The translations under genes and the position numbers were made by a program. The notes under the pieces were generated by a model that was not told the DNA's origin, made no database searches, and saw nothing but the letters and a program-made list of their open reading frames with translations. From an uncultured Oscillospiraceae bacterium (lineage in GTDB: Bacteria; Bacillota; Clostridia; Oscillospirales; Oscillospiraceae): a stretch of 30,446 nucleotides of DNA. The DNA is taken from the NCBI GenBank assembly GCA_910577915.1, contig CAJTOM010000023.1, forward strand, positions 1 through 30,446, given 5' to 3'. Shown piece by piece: positions 7,156-14,698 of this stretch (position 1 is its first letter; every line of letters starts with the position of its first letter).

Positions 7156-7664
7156 ACGCCATCGCCGCAGTCAGCGCCGCCTGGGGCATCGGCCGGGAGG
7201 GGGATTTGCTCTTCCGCATCGCCGGGGATCTGCGGCGCTTCCGGGCCATGACCACTGGCGGCACGGTGATCATGGGCCGCAAAACCCTGGACTCCCTGCC
7301 CGGCGGGGGGCCCCTGCCCAACCGGCGGAACATCGTGCTCACCAGGGATCCCCGGTTCTCCCGCCCCGGCGTGGAGACGGCGGCCTCCCCGGAGGAGGCG
7401 CTGGCGCTGACGGCGGGGGAGGACCCGGAGCGCGTGTGGCTGTGCGGCGGGGGGGAGGTCTACCGGCTGCTGCTGCCCTATTGCCGGCGCTGCTGTCTCA
7501 CGCGGGTCTACGCCGACCCGCCCTGCGACGCCTGGTTTCCCAACCTGGACCGGCTGGGGTCGTGGCGGCTGCTGCGGGCGGAGGCGGTTCTCTCCGAGGG
7601 GGAGCTGGCCTATCAGTTTCTGGAGTATGGGAACGACGCGCCGCTGGCGCGGGATGGAGGGTGA
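7152..7664 (+). CDS. folA: Dihydrofolate reductase
   Basis: This 170-aa enzyme reduces dihydrofolate to tetrahydrofolate with NADPH. The active-site acid is D26 in the segment LLFRIAGDLRRF, where the usual LPW-x-x-P is replaced. VIMGRKTLDSLP, PLPNRRNIVLT and the NADPH loop WLCGGGEVYRLLLP follow. The start overlaps the thyA stop by 4 nt (ATGA), showing translational coupling. recG begins 3 nt after the stop. The replaced Trp and Pro are within family variation but might alter inhibitor binding. Confidence 0.94.
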   Translation: MNAIAAVSAAWGIGREGDLLFRIAGDLRRFRAMTTGGTVIMGRKTLDSLPGGGPLPNRRNIVLTRDPRFSRPGVETAASPEEALALTAGEDPERVWLCGGGEVYRLLLPYCRRCCLTRVYADPPCDAWFPNLDRLGSWRLLRAEAVLSEGELAYQFLEYGNDAPLARDGG

Positions 7665-7667
7665 GCC

Positions 7668-9716
7668 GTGCCGGATCTGACCACGGACGTCCGCTACGTC
7701 AAGGGCATCGGGGAGCAGCGGGCCAAGGCCCTGCAGAAGCTGCGCATCCGCACCCTGCGGGATCTGATCTCCTACTTCCCCAGGGCCTATGACGACCGGC
7801 GGACCTACAAGAAAATCAAGGACCTGGAGGAGGGGGAGACCGCCTGCGTGGAGGCCATGGCCGCCGCCGCCCCCACCCTCAGCCGCGTCCGCCGGGGCCT
7901 GGAGCTGGTGAAGCTGCGGGCGGTGGACGAGACGGGGACGCTGGACGTCACCTTCTTCAATCAGGTCTACATGAAGGACAATCTGAAGGCGGGGGAGACC
8001 TACACCTTCTTCGGGAGGGCGGAGGCCGCGGGCCGGCGGCGGTCCATGACCAACCCCCTGGTGGAGCGGGAGGGCAGCCGGGTGATGACGGGGCGCATCA
8101 TGCCCGTCTACCCCCTCACCGCCGGCATCAGCCAGCTCACTCTGGTCAAGGCGGTGGAGCAGGGGCTGGCGGCCTGCCGGGACCTGCTGCCGGACCCCCT
8201 GCCCGACCAGGTGCGCCGGGACCACCAGCTCTGCCATATCGGCTACGCCTACGATCAGATCCACTTTCCCGCCAGCGAAGAGGAGTTGGCCATCGCCAGG
8301 CGGCGGCTGGTGTTCGAGGAGCTGTTCCTGCTGGCCATCGGGCTCAAGCGCCTGCGCCGGCGGAGGGAGGCGCTGCAGTGCGCCCCCTGGGAGCGCCTCG
8401 GTCTGGAGGACTTCTACGGGGCGCTGCCCTTTGCCCTCACTGGGGCCCAGCGGCGGGCCATCGGCGAAATCGTGTCCGACCTGTCCGCCGGGCGGCCCAT
8501 GAACCGGCTGGTCCAGGGGGACGTGGGCTCGGGCAAAACCATGGTGGCCGCCGCCGCCATGGTCTGCGCCGCCCGCAGCGGCCGGCAGGCCGCCCTTATG
8601 GCCCCCACGGAGATCCTGGCGGAGCAGCACCACCGGGGGCTGGCCCCTCTGCTGGAAGGGCTGGGGATCTCCTGCGCCCTGCTGACCGGGGGCATGCCCG
8701 CCAGGGCCCGGCGGGCGGTGCTGGCCGGGCTGGAGAGCGGGGAGACCCAGGTGGTCATCGGCACCCATGCCCTCATCAGCGCGGGCGTGGCCTACCGCCG
8801 CCTGGGGCTGGTGGTGACGGACGAGCAGCACCGCTTCGGCGTGGGCCAGCGGGCGGCCCTGTCCGCCAAGGGGGAGCAGCCCCATCTGCTGGTCATGTCC
8901 GCCACCCCTATTCCCCGTACCCTGGCCCTCATCATCTACGGCGATCTGGACGTGTCGGTCATCGACGAGCTGCCCCCGGGGCGGCAGAAGATCGACACCT
9001 TTGCCGTCACAGGGGCCTACCGCCAGCGGCTCTACCGGTTTCTGGCCAAGGAGATCGCCGCCGGGCGGCAGGCCTACATTATCTGCTCCATGGTGGAGGA
9101 GAACGACGCCGTCCCCGACGACCGCAAGGCGGTGACGGAGTACGCGGACGTCCTCCAGCGGCAGGTCTTCCCGGATCTCCAGGTGGCCTGCGTCCACGGG
9201 CGGATGAAGCCGAGGGAGAAGGACGCGGTGATGGCCGCCTTCGCCGCCGGGGAGGTCCACATCCTTGTCTCCACCACCGTGGTGGAGGTGGGGGTGGACG
9301 TGCCCAACGCCACGGTGATGGTGGTGGAGGACGCGGACCGCTTCGGCCTCAGCCAGCTCCACCAGCTCCGGGGCCGGGTGGGCCGGGGGCGGCACAAGTC
9401 CTACTGCGTGCTCATCTCCGACAACCGGAACGAGGAGACCCGGGAGCGGCTGCGGGCCATGACCCGGACGGGGGACGGCTTCAAAATCGCCGAGGAGGAT
9501 CTGCGCCTGCGGGGCCCTGGCGACTTCTTCGGCCAGCGGCAGCACGGCCTGCCGGCCCTGAAGGTGGCGGATCTCAGCTGCGATGTGGCCCTGCTGCGGG
9601 AGGCCCAGGCGGCGGCGGAGGCCCTGCTGGCCCGGGACCCGGAGCTGGCGGGGTGCCCGCTGACCGCCCGGCGGGTGGAGGAGCTGTTCACCGCCGGCGG
9701 CGACGCGCTCAACTAA
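7668..9716 (+). CDS. recG: ATP-dependent DNA helicase RecG
   Basis: This 682-aa helicase remodels stalled replication forks and branch-migrates Holliday junctions. An N-terminal wedge/OB region (VRYVKGIGEQRAKAL at the start, then about 60-160) precedes a complete SF2 core. The core has Walker A GDVGSGKT near residue 285, DEQH near 385, SATPIPRTL, the motif IV region VHGRMKPREKD, and STTVVEVGVDVPNA with QLRGRVGRG. The C-terminal RecG domain contains EEDLRLRGPGDFFG. The length is normal. The GTG start at 7668 has GGAGGGTGA upstream. It is the last gene of the thyA operon; a repeat element abuts its TAA stop. Confidence 0.97.
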   Translation: MPDLTTDVRYVKGIGEQRAKALQKLRIRTLRDLISYFPRAYDDRRTYKKIKDLEEGETACVEAMAAAAPTLSRVRRGLELVKLRAVDETGTLDVTFFNQVYMKDNLKAGETYTFFGRAEAAGRRRSMTNPLVEREGSRVMTGRIMPVYPLTAGISQLTLVKAVEQGLAACRDLLPDPLPDQVRRDHQLCHIGYAYDQIHFPASEEELAIARRRLVFEELFLLAIGLKRLRRRREALQCAPWERLGLEDFYGALPFALTGAQRRAIGEIVSDLSAGRPMNRLVQGDVGSGKTMVAAAAMVCAARSGRQAALMAPTEILAEQHHRGLAPLLEGLGISCALLTGGMPARARRAVLAGLESGETQVVIGTHALISAGVAYRRLGLVVTDEQHRFGVGQRAALSAKGEQPHLLVMSATPIPRTLALIIYGDLDVSVIDELPPGRQKIDTFAVTGAYRQRLYRFLAKEIAAGRQAYIICSMVEENDAVPDDRKAVTEYADVLQRQVFPDLQVACVHGRMKPREKDAVMAAFAAGEVHILVSTTVVEVGVDVPNATVMVVEDADRFGLSQLHQLRGRVGRGRHKSYCVLISDNRNEETRERLRAMTRTGDGFKIAEEDLRLRGPGDFFGQRQHGLPALKVADLSCDVALLREAQAAAEALLARDPELAGCPLTARRVEELFTAGGDALN

Positions 9717-9878
9717 GAACCCGTATTCATAGGCGGGGGATGCCGGATGGACGAGGGATTTTGTCGCCCTGCAAGGCAAAAAATCGCAGGAATACTTTGT
9801 GTATTGCAAGATTTTTTAACGAGGCAGGGCGGAAAAAGACCCGGCCAGACGGCGTCAAACGCCTGTGAATACGGGTTC
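9717..9878. mobile_element. MITE-like palindromic repeat element (162 bp)
   Basis: The left end GAACCCGTATTCATAGGCG (9717-9735) and the right end (9860-9878) are inverted repeats matching at 18 of 19 positions. TAA flanks the element on both sides (9714-9716, the recG stop, and 9879-9881), as expected for a 3-bp target duplication. Inside, nested complementary pairs GCCCTGC (9766-9772)/GCAGGGC (9824-9830), AAAAAATC (9778-9785)/GATTTTTT (9810-9817) and AATAC (9791-9795)/GTATT (9801-9805) let the whole unit fold as one long hairpin. It encodes no transposase. It is probably a multi-copy non-autonomous element; copy number cannot be seen here. Confidence 0.75.
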
Positions 9879-9895
9879 TAAAGGGGGGGACAGAC

Positions 9896-10168
9896 ATGAA
9901 GCGGGGACCCTATATCAGCCGGATCGCCCTGACCCGGCCCATCGAGGGGGACCGGTACCTGCTGGACGAGCTGGCGGGGCGCTCCTCCCAGTTCATCATC
10001 GCCACCCACTCCCCCATCCTCATGGCCCTCCCCGGCGCGGAGATTTTCCAGCTGGACCGGGAGGGCGTGCGCGCCGTGGCCTACCGGGAGACGGAGCACT
10101 ATCAGATCACCCGGCGGTTTCTGGAGAATCCGGAGCGGATGCTGCGCTGCCTGCTGGAAAAAGCGTGA
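9896..10168 (+). pseudogene. Internally deleted AAA-family ATPase remnant (90 aa)
   Basis: The frame encodes 90 aa with a good ribosome site (AAGGGGGGGA). Residues 1-21 (KRGPYISRIALTRP) resemble the N-terminus of stand-alone ABC/SMC-like AAA ATPases of about 250 aa. From residue 22 the sequence jumps to the C-terminal end of the same family: LDELAGRSSQFIIATHSPIL with the switch histidine, then EIFQLDREG, TEHYQITRRFLENPERML. The middle, with Walker A, signature and Walker B, is missing, and the join is in frame. It cannot bind ATP as a normal member would. It lies next to the MITE-like repeat. It is most likely a decayed gene; a retained small protein is possible but less likely. Confidence 0.7.
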
Positions 10169-10214
10169 ACCGGCGGCGCCCCCTGCCGCATAGAATGGCG
10201 GGGGAGGGATGCGT

Positions 10215-10385
10215 GTGAATCCGCAGGAGATGTCGATGCTGGTGACGGGGATCGCCAACGCGCTGTACGAGAGCCTGCCTGCCCCGGAGCTGTCGGTGCT
10301 GGCGGCGGGGTTTGTGCAGCTGGGGGACACCCTGGGCACCATGGCCGCCCAGGCGTCGCTGCTGCAGGGGCGGCAGGGGACGTGA
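10215..10385 (+). CDS. DUF6774-like small protein
   Basis: This 56-aa frame starts at GTG 10215, 6 nt after GGGGAGGG; an in-frame ATG at 10209 would abut the ribosome site. The sequence MLVTGIANALYESLP then ELSVLAAGFVQLGDTLGTMA resembles the small DUF6774 proteins common in Oscillospiraceae, which have an N-terminal helix and an LAA-x-F-x-QLGDTL motif. No function is known and no catalytic or metal site is visible. It follows the ATPase remnant by 46 nt and converges on spo0A, with the terminator at 10398-10443 between them. Confidence 0.65.
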   Translation: MNPQEMSMLVTGIANALYESLPAPELSVLAAGFVQLGDTLGTMAAQASLLQGRQGT

Positions 10386-10397
10386 CGGTCCCCGGAC

Positions 10398-10443
10398 AAA
10401 AAAATAAGCACACTCCCCCGCCGCCGCGTGGCGGGGGAGTGTG
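10398..10443 (-). terminator. Rho-independent terminator of spo0A
   Basis: Arms 10409-10422 and 10430-10443 form a perfect 14-bp stem (CACACTCCCCCGCC). Seven T follow on the minus strand (10398-10404). It is 60 nt past the spo0A stop and may also stop plus-strand transcripts weakly. Confidence 0.88.
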
Positions 10444-10503
10444 TACTTATATAGGGGACTGTGCGTCTCTCTCTCACAATACAGACTGCGGCGCGGCGGA
10501 CTC

Positions 10504-11253
10504 TCAGGCTGGCGCAATTTTCAGCTTCAGTCTGATCCGGTCGCTGATCATGGCGATAAATTCCGAGTTGGTGGGCTTTCCCTTGGCGTTGCTGACGGTA
10601 TAGCCGAAAAAGCGCTGGAGGGTCTCCAGGTCGCCCCGGTCCCAGGCCACCTCGATGGCGTGGCGTATGGCCCGCTCCACACGGCTGGGAGTGGTGTGGA
10701 AGCGCTTGGCGACCTCCGGGTAGAGCACCTTTGTGACGGAGTTGATCACGTCCATGTTCTCCACGGTGATCATGATCGCCTCCCGGACATACTGATACCC
10801 TTTGATATGGGCGGGGACGCCGACCTCGTGGATGATGGAGGTCACCAGCTCCTCCAGGCCGGGGGTGTGGAACTGGCTGCCGCACTTCTCCGACAGGCTG
10901 ACCAGGTTCTCCACCAGAGCGTCCTCGTTATAGGGCTTGCTGACGAAGATGGAGGCGCCCAGCTGGCCCGCCTCGGCCACCATGTCGTGGGTGGTAAAGT
11001 GGGAGATGGCCAGTATAAGAGGGCGGCGCTCCCTGTCCAGACGGCGCAGAATACCAAGGCCATCCAGACCGGGCAGGATCAAATCCAGCACCAGAAGATC
11101 CGGTTTGGTCTCCTCTATCAGCCGCAGGGCCTGCTCCCCATCGCCGGTGGAGGCCGTCACGAGAAAACGGCCCGTCCGCTCCAGGGCGTCCTGCAGCATG
11201 CCGCGCGCTTCCTCGTCGGAGTCCGTCAGCATGATCTTTATTCTGTTGTCCAT
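10504..11253 (-). CDS. spo0A: Sporulation master regulator Spo0A
   Basis: This 249-aa response regulator commits the cell to sporulation. Receiver domain (about 1-125): phosphoacceptor D57 in LLVLDLILPG, switch region LAISHF, conserved lysine K106 in SKPYN. The C-terminal DNA-binding domain (about 140-249) contains TPSRVERAIRHAIEVAWDRG and the recognition/sigma-contact part FGYTVSNAKGKPTNSEFIA. The usual two adjacent acidic residues near the N-terminus (DDN in Bacillus) read D11-S12-D13 here. The ATG at 11253 is preceded by AAAGGAC. spoIVB, its usual upstream neighbour, is 3.4 kb away beyond an inverted ABC cassette. The upstream region has near-0A boxes, suggesting autoregulation. Confidence 0.97.
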   Translation of the reverse strand: MDNRIKIMLTDSDEEARGMLQDALERTGRFLVTASTGDGEQALRLIEETKPDLLVLDLILPGLDGLGILRRLDRERRPLILAISHFTTHDMVAEAGQLGASIFVSKPYNEDALVENLVSLSEKCGSQFHTPGLEELVTSIIHEVGVPAHIKGYQYVREAIMITVENMDVINSVTKVLYPEVAKRFHTTPSRVERAIRHAIEVAWDRGDLETLQRFFGYTVSNAKGKPTNSEFIAMISDRIRLKLKIAPA

Positions 11254-11321
11254 ATGCGTGTGTCCTTTCCAAGATTTGCATGTCGACATGAATAGAGGGC
11301 CATCCGTCTGTTTAGACGAAA

Positions 11322-11458
11322 AATCGAAGCTTCGTTGTGCCTTGCTTACAAATTACCATAAACAGACAGAAAACACAAGTCGAATCTTGGAATTTATCTA
11401 ACAAAATCGTCCCAAAAGTTTCGATAAAATAGGAAAAATTTCCCTGCCTTATCGAAAC
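11322..11458 (-). promoter_or_regulatory. spo0A control region with near-0A boxes and a sigma-H-like element
   Basis: GTTTCGATAA (11418-11427) and TTATCGAAAC (11449-11458) are a perfect 10-bp inverted repeat 21 bp apart. Each contains TATCGAA, one base off the 0A box TGTCGAA. Two further near matches are AGTCGAA (11378-11384) and AATCGAA (11322-11328). On the minus strand GCAGGGAAA (11439-11447), 13 bp, ATCGAAA (11419-11425) resembles a sigma-H promoter (RNAGGAWWW / RNNGAAT) with one mismatch in each box. The gap 11254-11470 is markedly AT-rich and holds no gene. Confidence 0.45.
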
Positions 11459-11638
11459 CTTCTCCACGGTGCGGCATATTTCGCCTCCGGGGAGTCAAGG
11501 GGCGTTTTTTACCCCCAATCCGCCGCCTTTGGCGGAAGGGACCATGATCCGCCGGAGACGGACGCCGCCTGCTTTTCCGTACCGGTGGAGCGGACAGGCC
11601 TGGACAGACGGGATGAATTTCTCCAGATCCCCGCCGTC

Positions 11639-11669
11639 TGCATGGCGGCCGTCCATTTGGCGCATACTA
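11639..11669 (+). promoter_or_regulatory. Candidate sigma-G (forespore) promoter of the ABC importer operon
   Basis: TGCATG (11639-11644; GCATG fits GHATR), an 18-bp spacer and CATACTA (11663-11669; fits CATNHTA) match the Bacillus sigma-G consensus. The start would fall near 11675, about 155 nt before the importer. No good sigma-A promoter was found between 11471 and 11829, and I see no convincing gene in that stretch. Confidence 0.35.
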
Positions 11670-11676
11670 CAAAAGG

Positions 11677-11710
11677 GCCGGGGCCGCACAGGAGCCTGTG
11701 CGGCCCCGGC
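11677..11710. repeat. Perfect 16-bp inverted repeat (hairpin)
   Basis: GCCGGGGCCGCACAGG (11677-11692) and its exact complement (11695-11710) are separated by AG. On the minus strand only four T follow (11671-11674) and on the plus strand none, so it is at best a weak terminator. No minus-strand gene is placed to use it. If the promoter at 11639-11669 is real, the hairpin would be at the very 5' end of the importer mRNA. Confidence 0.6.
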
Positions 11711-11829
11711 TTCTGCCCGTCAGAGCGGCCCCCGCCCGGATGCGATAAGGGATTTTTCGGAATCCGGCCCGGCGGGGCGCCGCGCCCGGCAATTTCCATA
11801 CTAAGGATACAGCGATGTGAGGAGAAGAG

Positions 11830-12837
11830 ATGCGGATGACAAAGAAGATACTGGCCCTGCTCCTGGCGGGGGCTGTGACAGGAACCCTGGCCGCCTGCGG
11901 CGGTCCCGGCGGCGGAGAGAGCGGCGGCAATCCGCCCCCCGGCGGCGATGGGGACGGCGCGGTATATGTGGTGGGCATCTCCCAGCTGGTGACCCATGAG
12001 GCCCTGGACGCTGCCACCCGGGGCTTTCAGGACGCGCTGAACGAACTGCTGCCCGGCCAGGTGACTTTTGACGTTCAGAACGCCGCCAACGATCCGGCGG
12101 CCTGCGCCTCCATCGCCACCTCCTTCGTGTCCAAGGGGGTGGACCTCATCATGGCCAACGCCACCCCGGCCCTCCAGGCCGCCGCGGCCGCCACCGCCGA
12201 CATCCCCATCCTGGGGACCTCCGTCACCGAGTACGGCGTGGCCCTGGGCATCCGGGACTTTACCGGCACCGTGGGGGGCAACGTCTCCGGCACCTCCGAC
12301 CTGGCCCCCCTGGACCAGCAGGCGGCGATGATCCGGGAGTGGTACCCCGATGCGGAGACCGTGGGCCTGCTCTACTGCGCCGGCGAGGCCAACAGCCAGT
12401 ACCAGGTGGACGCTGTCCAGCGCTGTCTGGAGGACATGGGCTATACCTGCACCCAGTACGCCTTCGCCGACTCCAACGACGTGGCCGCCGTGTGCCGGGC
12501 GGCGTCGGACGCCAGCGACGTGCTCTACGTGCCCACGGACAACACCGCCGCCTCCAACGCCCCCATCATTGACAACATCTGCCGGGGGGTCACCCCCGTG
12601 TTCACCGGCGAGGAGGGGGTCTGCCGGGGCTGCGGCGCGGCCACGCTGTCCATCAGCTATTACGACGTGGGCCGCAGGACCGGCGAGATGGCCGCCGATA
12701 TTCTCACCGGCAGGGCGGATGTCTCCGCCATGGCCGTGGAGTACGCCCCGGCGTTTGTCAAGAAGTACAACGCCGCCGTCTGCGCGGACCTGGGCGTGAC
12801 GGTCCCTGCGGGCTACGAGGCCATCGGGGCGGCGTGA
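11830..12837 (+). CDS. ABC transporter substrate-binding lipoprotein (TrpX-like)
   Basis: This 335-aa protein has a lipoprotein signal (KKILALLLAGAV then LAAC, Cys23) and a Gly/Pro-rich linker to about residue 42. The mature domain belongs to the ABC_sub_bind family (Pfam PF04392), seen in VGISQLVTHEALDAATRGFQ, DLIMANATPALQAA, ILGTSVTEYG and LYVPTDNTAASNA. It would sit on the outer membrane face and hand a small solute to the permease encoded next. Streptococcal relatives (TrpX) are linked to aromatic amino acids; the substrate here is unknown. GAGGAG lies 5 nt before the ATG at 11830. No T-box leader was found upstream. Confidence 0.88.
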   Translation: MRMTKKILALLLAGAVTGTLAACGGPGGGESGGNPPPGGDGDGAVYVVGISQLVTHEALDAATRGFQDALNELLPGQVTFDVQNAANDPAACASIATSFVSKGVDLIMANATPALQAAAAATADIPILGTSVTEYGVALGIRDFTGTVGGNVSGTSDLAPLDQQAAMIREWYPDAETVGLLYCAGEANSQYQVDAVQRCLEDMGYTCTQYAFADSNDVAAVCRAASDASDVLYVPTDNTAASNAPIIDNICRGVTPVFTGEEGVCRGCGAATLSISYYDVGRRTGEMAADILTGRADVSAMAVEYAPAFVKKYNAAVCADLGVTVPAGYEAIGAA

Positions 12838-12907
12838 CGGGCGCCGGAGAGTGCGGAAGAGGCGGCAGAGGGACCGCCGTTTATTCCGAATAGGAGGATA
12901 TGGACGT

Positions 12908-13861
12908 ATGGCGGGATTTATCAGCGCGCTGCCGGGGGCCGTGTCCCAGGGGCTGATCTGGGGCATTATGGCCATCGGGGTATATATAACCTATAAAATT
13001 CTGGACATCGCGGATCTGACGGTGGACGGATCCTTCTGCACCGGGGGCGCGGTGTTTGTGGTCCTGTTCGGCGCGGGGGCCGGCCTGTGGCTGGCCATGC
13101 CGGCGGCGCTGCTGGCGGGCATGCTGGCGGGGCTGGCCACCGGCCTGCTCCACACCGCCTGCGGCATCCCGGCCATTCTGGCGGGGATTCTCACCCAGCT
13201 GGGGCTGTGGTCCGTCAACCTGTCCATTATGGGGATGAAGGCCAACGTGGCCATCAACGTCATCGATCCGGCCAGCCTGGACCGCCTTCTGGTGTCCCTG
13301 CGCTTTGTCCAGGGGGCGGTCAGGGGAGACGAGTCCCTCTGGCGGCACCCCATTGTGACGGTGGGGCTGTTCACCGCTGCCATCATCGCCGTGCTGTACT
13401 GGTTTTTCGGCACCGAGCTGGGGGCGTCCCTCCGGGCCACCGGGGCCAATCCAGATATGGCCCGCGCCCAGGGGATCAGCACCGGCCGGGGCAAGGTGCT
13501 GGGGCTGATGCTCTCCAACGGCCTGGCGGCCCTGTCGGGGGCCCTGCTCAGCCAGTACCAGGCCTTTGCCGACGCCAGCATGGGCAGAGGGGCCATCGTG
13601 GTCGGCCTAGCGGCGGTGATCATTGGCCGGGTGCTCTTCTCCTCCGTGTTCCGCAACTTCGCGCTGAAGCTGCTGGGGGTGTCCGCCGGCGCGGTGATCT
13701 ACCATGTGGTCATCCAGGCGGTGGTGAGCCTCAGCGGCATTGACACCAACTACCTCAAGCTCATCTCCGCGGCCACTGTGGCCGTCTTCCTGGCGGCGCC
13801 CTTCTGGCGGGAGCGCTTTTTCGCCAGGGGCGCGGGAAAGGGGGGCAGGGCCCATGCTTGA
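12908..13861 (+). CDS. ABC transporter permease (TrpY-like)
   Basis: This 317-aa polytopic membrane protein is of the BPD_transp_2 (branched-chain/ribose type) permease fold, as usual for partners of ABC_sub_bind proteins. It opens with QGLIWGIMAIGVYITYKILD and TVDGSFCTGGAV. A transmembrane-rich core follows, then GASLRATGANPDMARAQGIS, the cytoplasmic loop that contacts the ATPase, and GRGAIVVGLAAVIIGRVLF. The ATG at 12908 has AGGAGGA 9 nt upstream. Its stop overlaps the ATPase start by 8 nt, so the two subunits are translationally coupled. Confidence 0.9.
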   Translation: MAGFISALPGAVSQGLIWGIMAIGVYITYKILDIADLTVDGSFCTGGAVFVVLFGAGAGLWLAMPAALLAGMLAGLATGLLHTACGIPAILAGILTQLGLWSVNLSIMGMKANVAINVIDPASLDRLLVSLRFVQGAVRGDESLWRHPIVTVGLFTAAIIAVLYWFFGTELGASLRATGANPDMARAQGISTGRGKVLGLMLSNGLAALSGALLSQYQAFADASMGRGAIVVGLAAVIIGRVLFSSVFRNFALKLLGVSAGAVIYHVVIQAVVSLSGIDTNYLKLISAATVAVFLAAPFWRERFFARGAGKGGRAHA

Positions 13862-14648
13862 CATCGACGGCGTCTGCAAGACCTTCAACGCCGGTACGGT
13901 CAACGAGAAGACCGCCCTCAGGGACCTCTCCCTCCACATCGGGGAGGGGGAGTTTGTCACCGTCATCGGCGGCAACGGCGCGGGCAAGTCCACCCTGCTC
14001 AACGCCGTGGCCGGCGTGTGGGCGGTGGATCGGGGGACCATCGCCATCGGCGGCGAGGATGTGACTCGCCTGCCGGAGCACAGGCGGGCCCGGTATATCG
14101 GCCGGGTGTTCCAGGACCCCATGATGGGAACCGCCGCCACCATGCAGATCGAGGAGAACATGGCCCTGGCCATGCGCCGCGGCCGGCGGCGCACCCTCCG
14201 CCCCGGCATCTGCAGGGCGGAGCGGGAGACGTACCGGGAGATGCTGCGCATCCTGGATCTGGGGCTGGAGAACCGGCTGACCGCCAAGGTGGGCCTCCTC
14301 TCCGGCGGCCAGCGGCAGGCCCTCACCCTGCTGATGGCCACCCTGCAGAGGCCCAAGCTGCTGCTGCTGGACGAGCACACCGCCGCCCTGGACCCCAGGA
14401 CGGCGGCCAAGGTGCTGGACGCCACCGAGCGCATCGTGGGGCGTGACCGGCTGACCACCCTGATGATCACCCACAACATGCGGGACGCCATCGCCCACGG
14501 AAGCCGGCTGATCATGCTCTACGACGGCCGGGTCGTGGTCGACGTCTCCGGCGAGGAGAAGCGCCGCCTGACGGTGCCCCAGCTGCTGGAGCTGTTCGGC
14601 AGGGCCAGCGGCAGCGACGAGGCCGACGACACCCTGCTGCTCTCCTAA
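13854..14648 (+). CDS. ABC transporter ATP-binding protein (TrpZ-like)
   Basis: This 264-aa ATPase should power the importer. Walker A is GGNGAGKST (39-47), the Q-loop is VFQDP, the signature is LSGGQRQALT, Walker B is LLLLDEHTAALD, and the switch histidine is in LMITHNMRD. The D-loop region reads DEHT rather than DEPT, which I associate with ATPases paired with ABC_sub_bind proteins. The ATG at 13854 lies within the end of the permease gene. A perfect 14-bp hairpin 12 nt after the stop closes the three-gene operon. Confidence 0.93.
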   Translation: MLDIDGVCKTFNAGTVNEKTALRDLSLHIGEGEFVTVIGGNGAGKSTLLNAVAGVWAVDRGTIAIGGEDVTRLPEHRRARYIGRVFQDPMMGTAATMQIEENMALAMRRGRRRTLRPGICRAERETYREMLRILDLGLENRLTAKVGLLSGGQRQALTLLMATLQRPKLLLLDEHTAALDPRTAAKVLDATERIVGRDRLTTLMITHNMRDAIAHGSRLIMLYDGRVVVDVSGEEKRRLTVPQLLELFGRASGSDEADDTLLLS

Positions 14649-14660
14649 AAGCGCCATAGG

Positions 14661-14692
14661 CTCCAGGGAGCGGCGAAAGCCGCTCCCTGGAG
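14661..14692. terminator. Hairpin between convergent importer operon and spoIVB
   Basis: A perfect 14-bp stem (CTCCAGGGAGCGGC, 14661-14674 with 14679-14692) is closed by a GAAA tetraloop. It lies between two converging genes and could serve both strands. T-runs are short (CTCTGTCT on plus). Confidence 0.65.
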
Positions 14693-14698
14693 CTCTGT

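Noticed and set aside
7110..9809. An 899-codon open frame antisense to folA and recG
   Set aside because: Low-complexity Gly/His/Pro/Gln sequence with no family resemblance; recG on the other strand is complete and has all helicase motifs.
11469..11804. A 111-codon plus-strand open frame in the spo0A-importer gap
   Set aside because: No ribosome site, Arg/Pro/Ser-rich composition, and it runs through the 16-bp hairpin. It looks non-coding.
11471..11829. Possible T-box riboswitch before the TrpX-like gene
   Set aside because: Related streptococcal operons are described with T-box leaders, so I looked for the conserved antiterminator element and a terminator with T-run. Neither is present.
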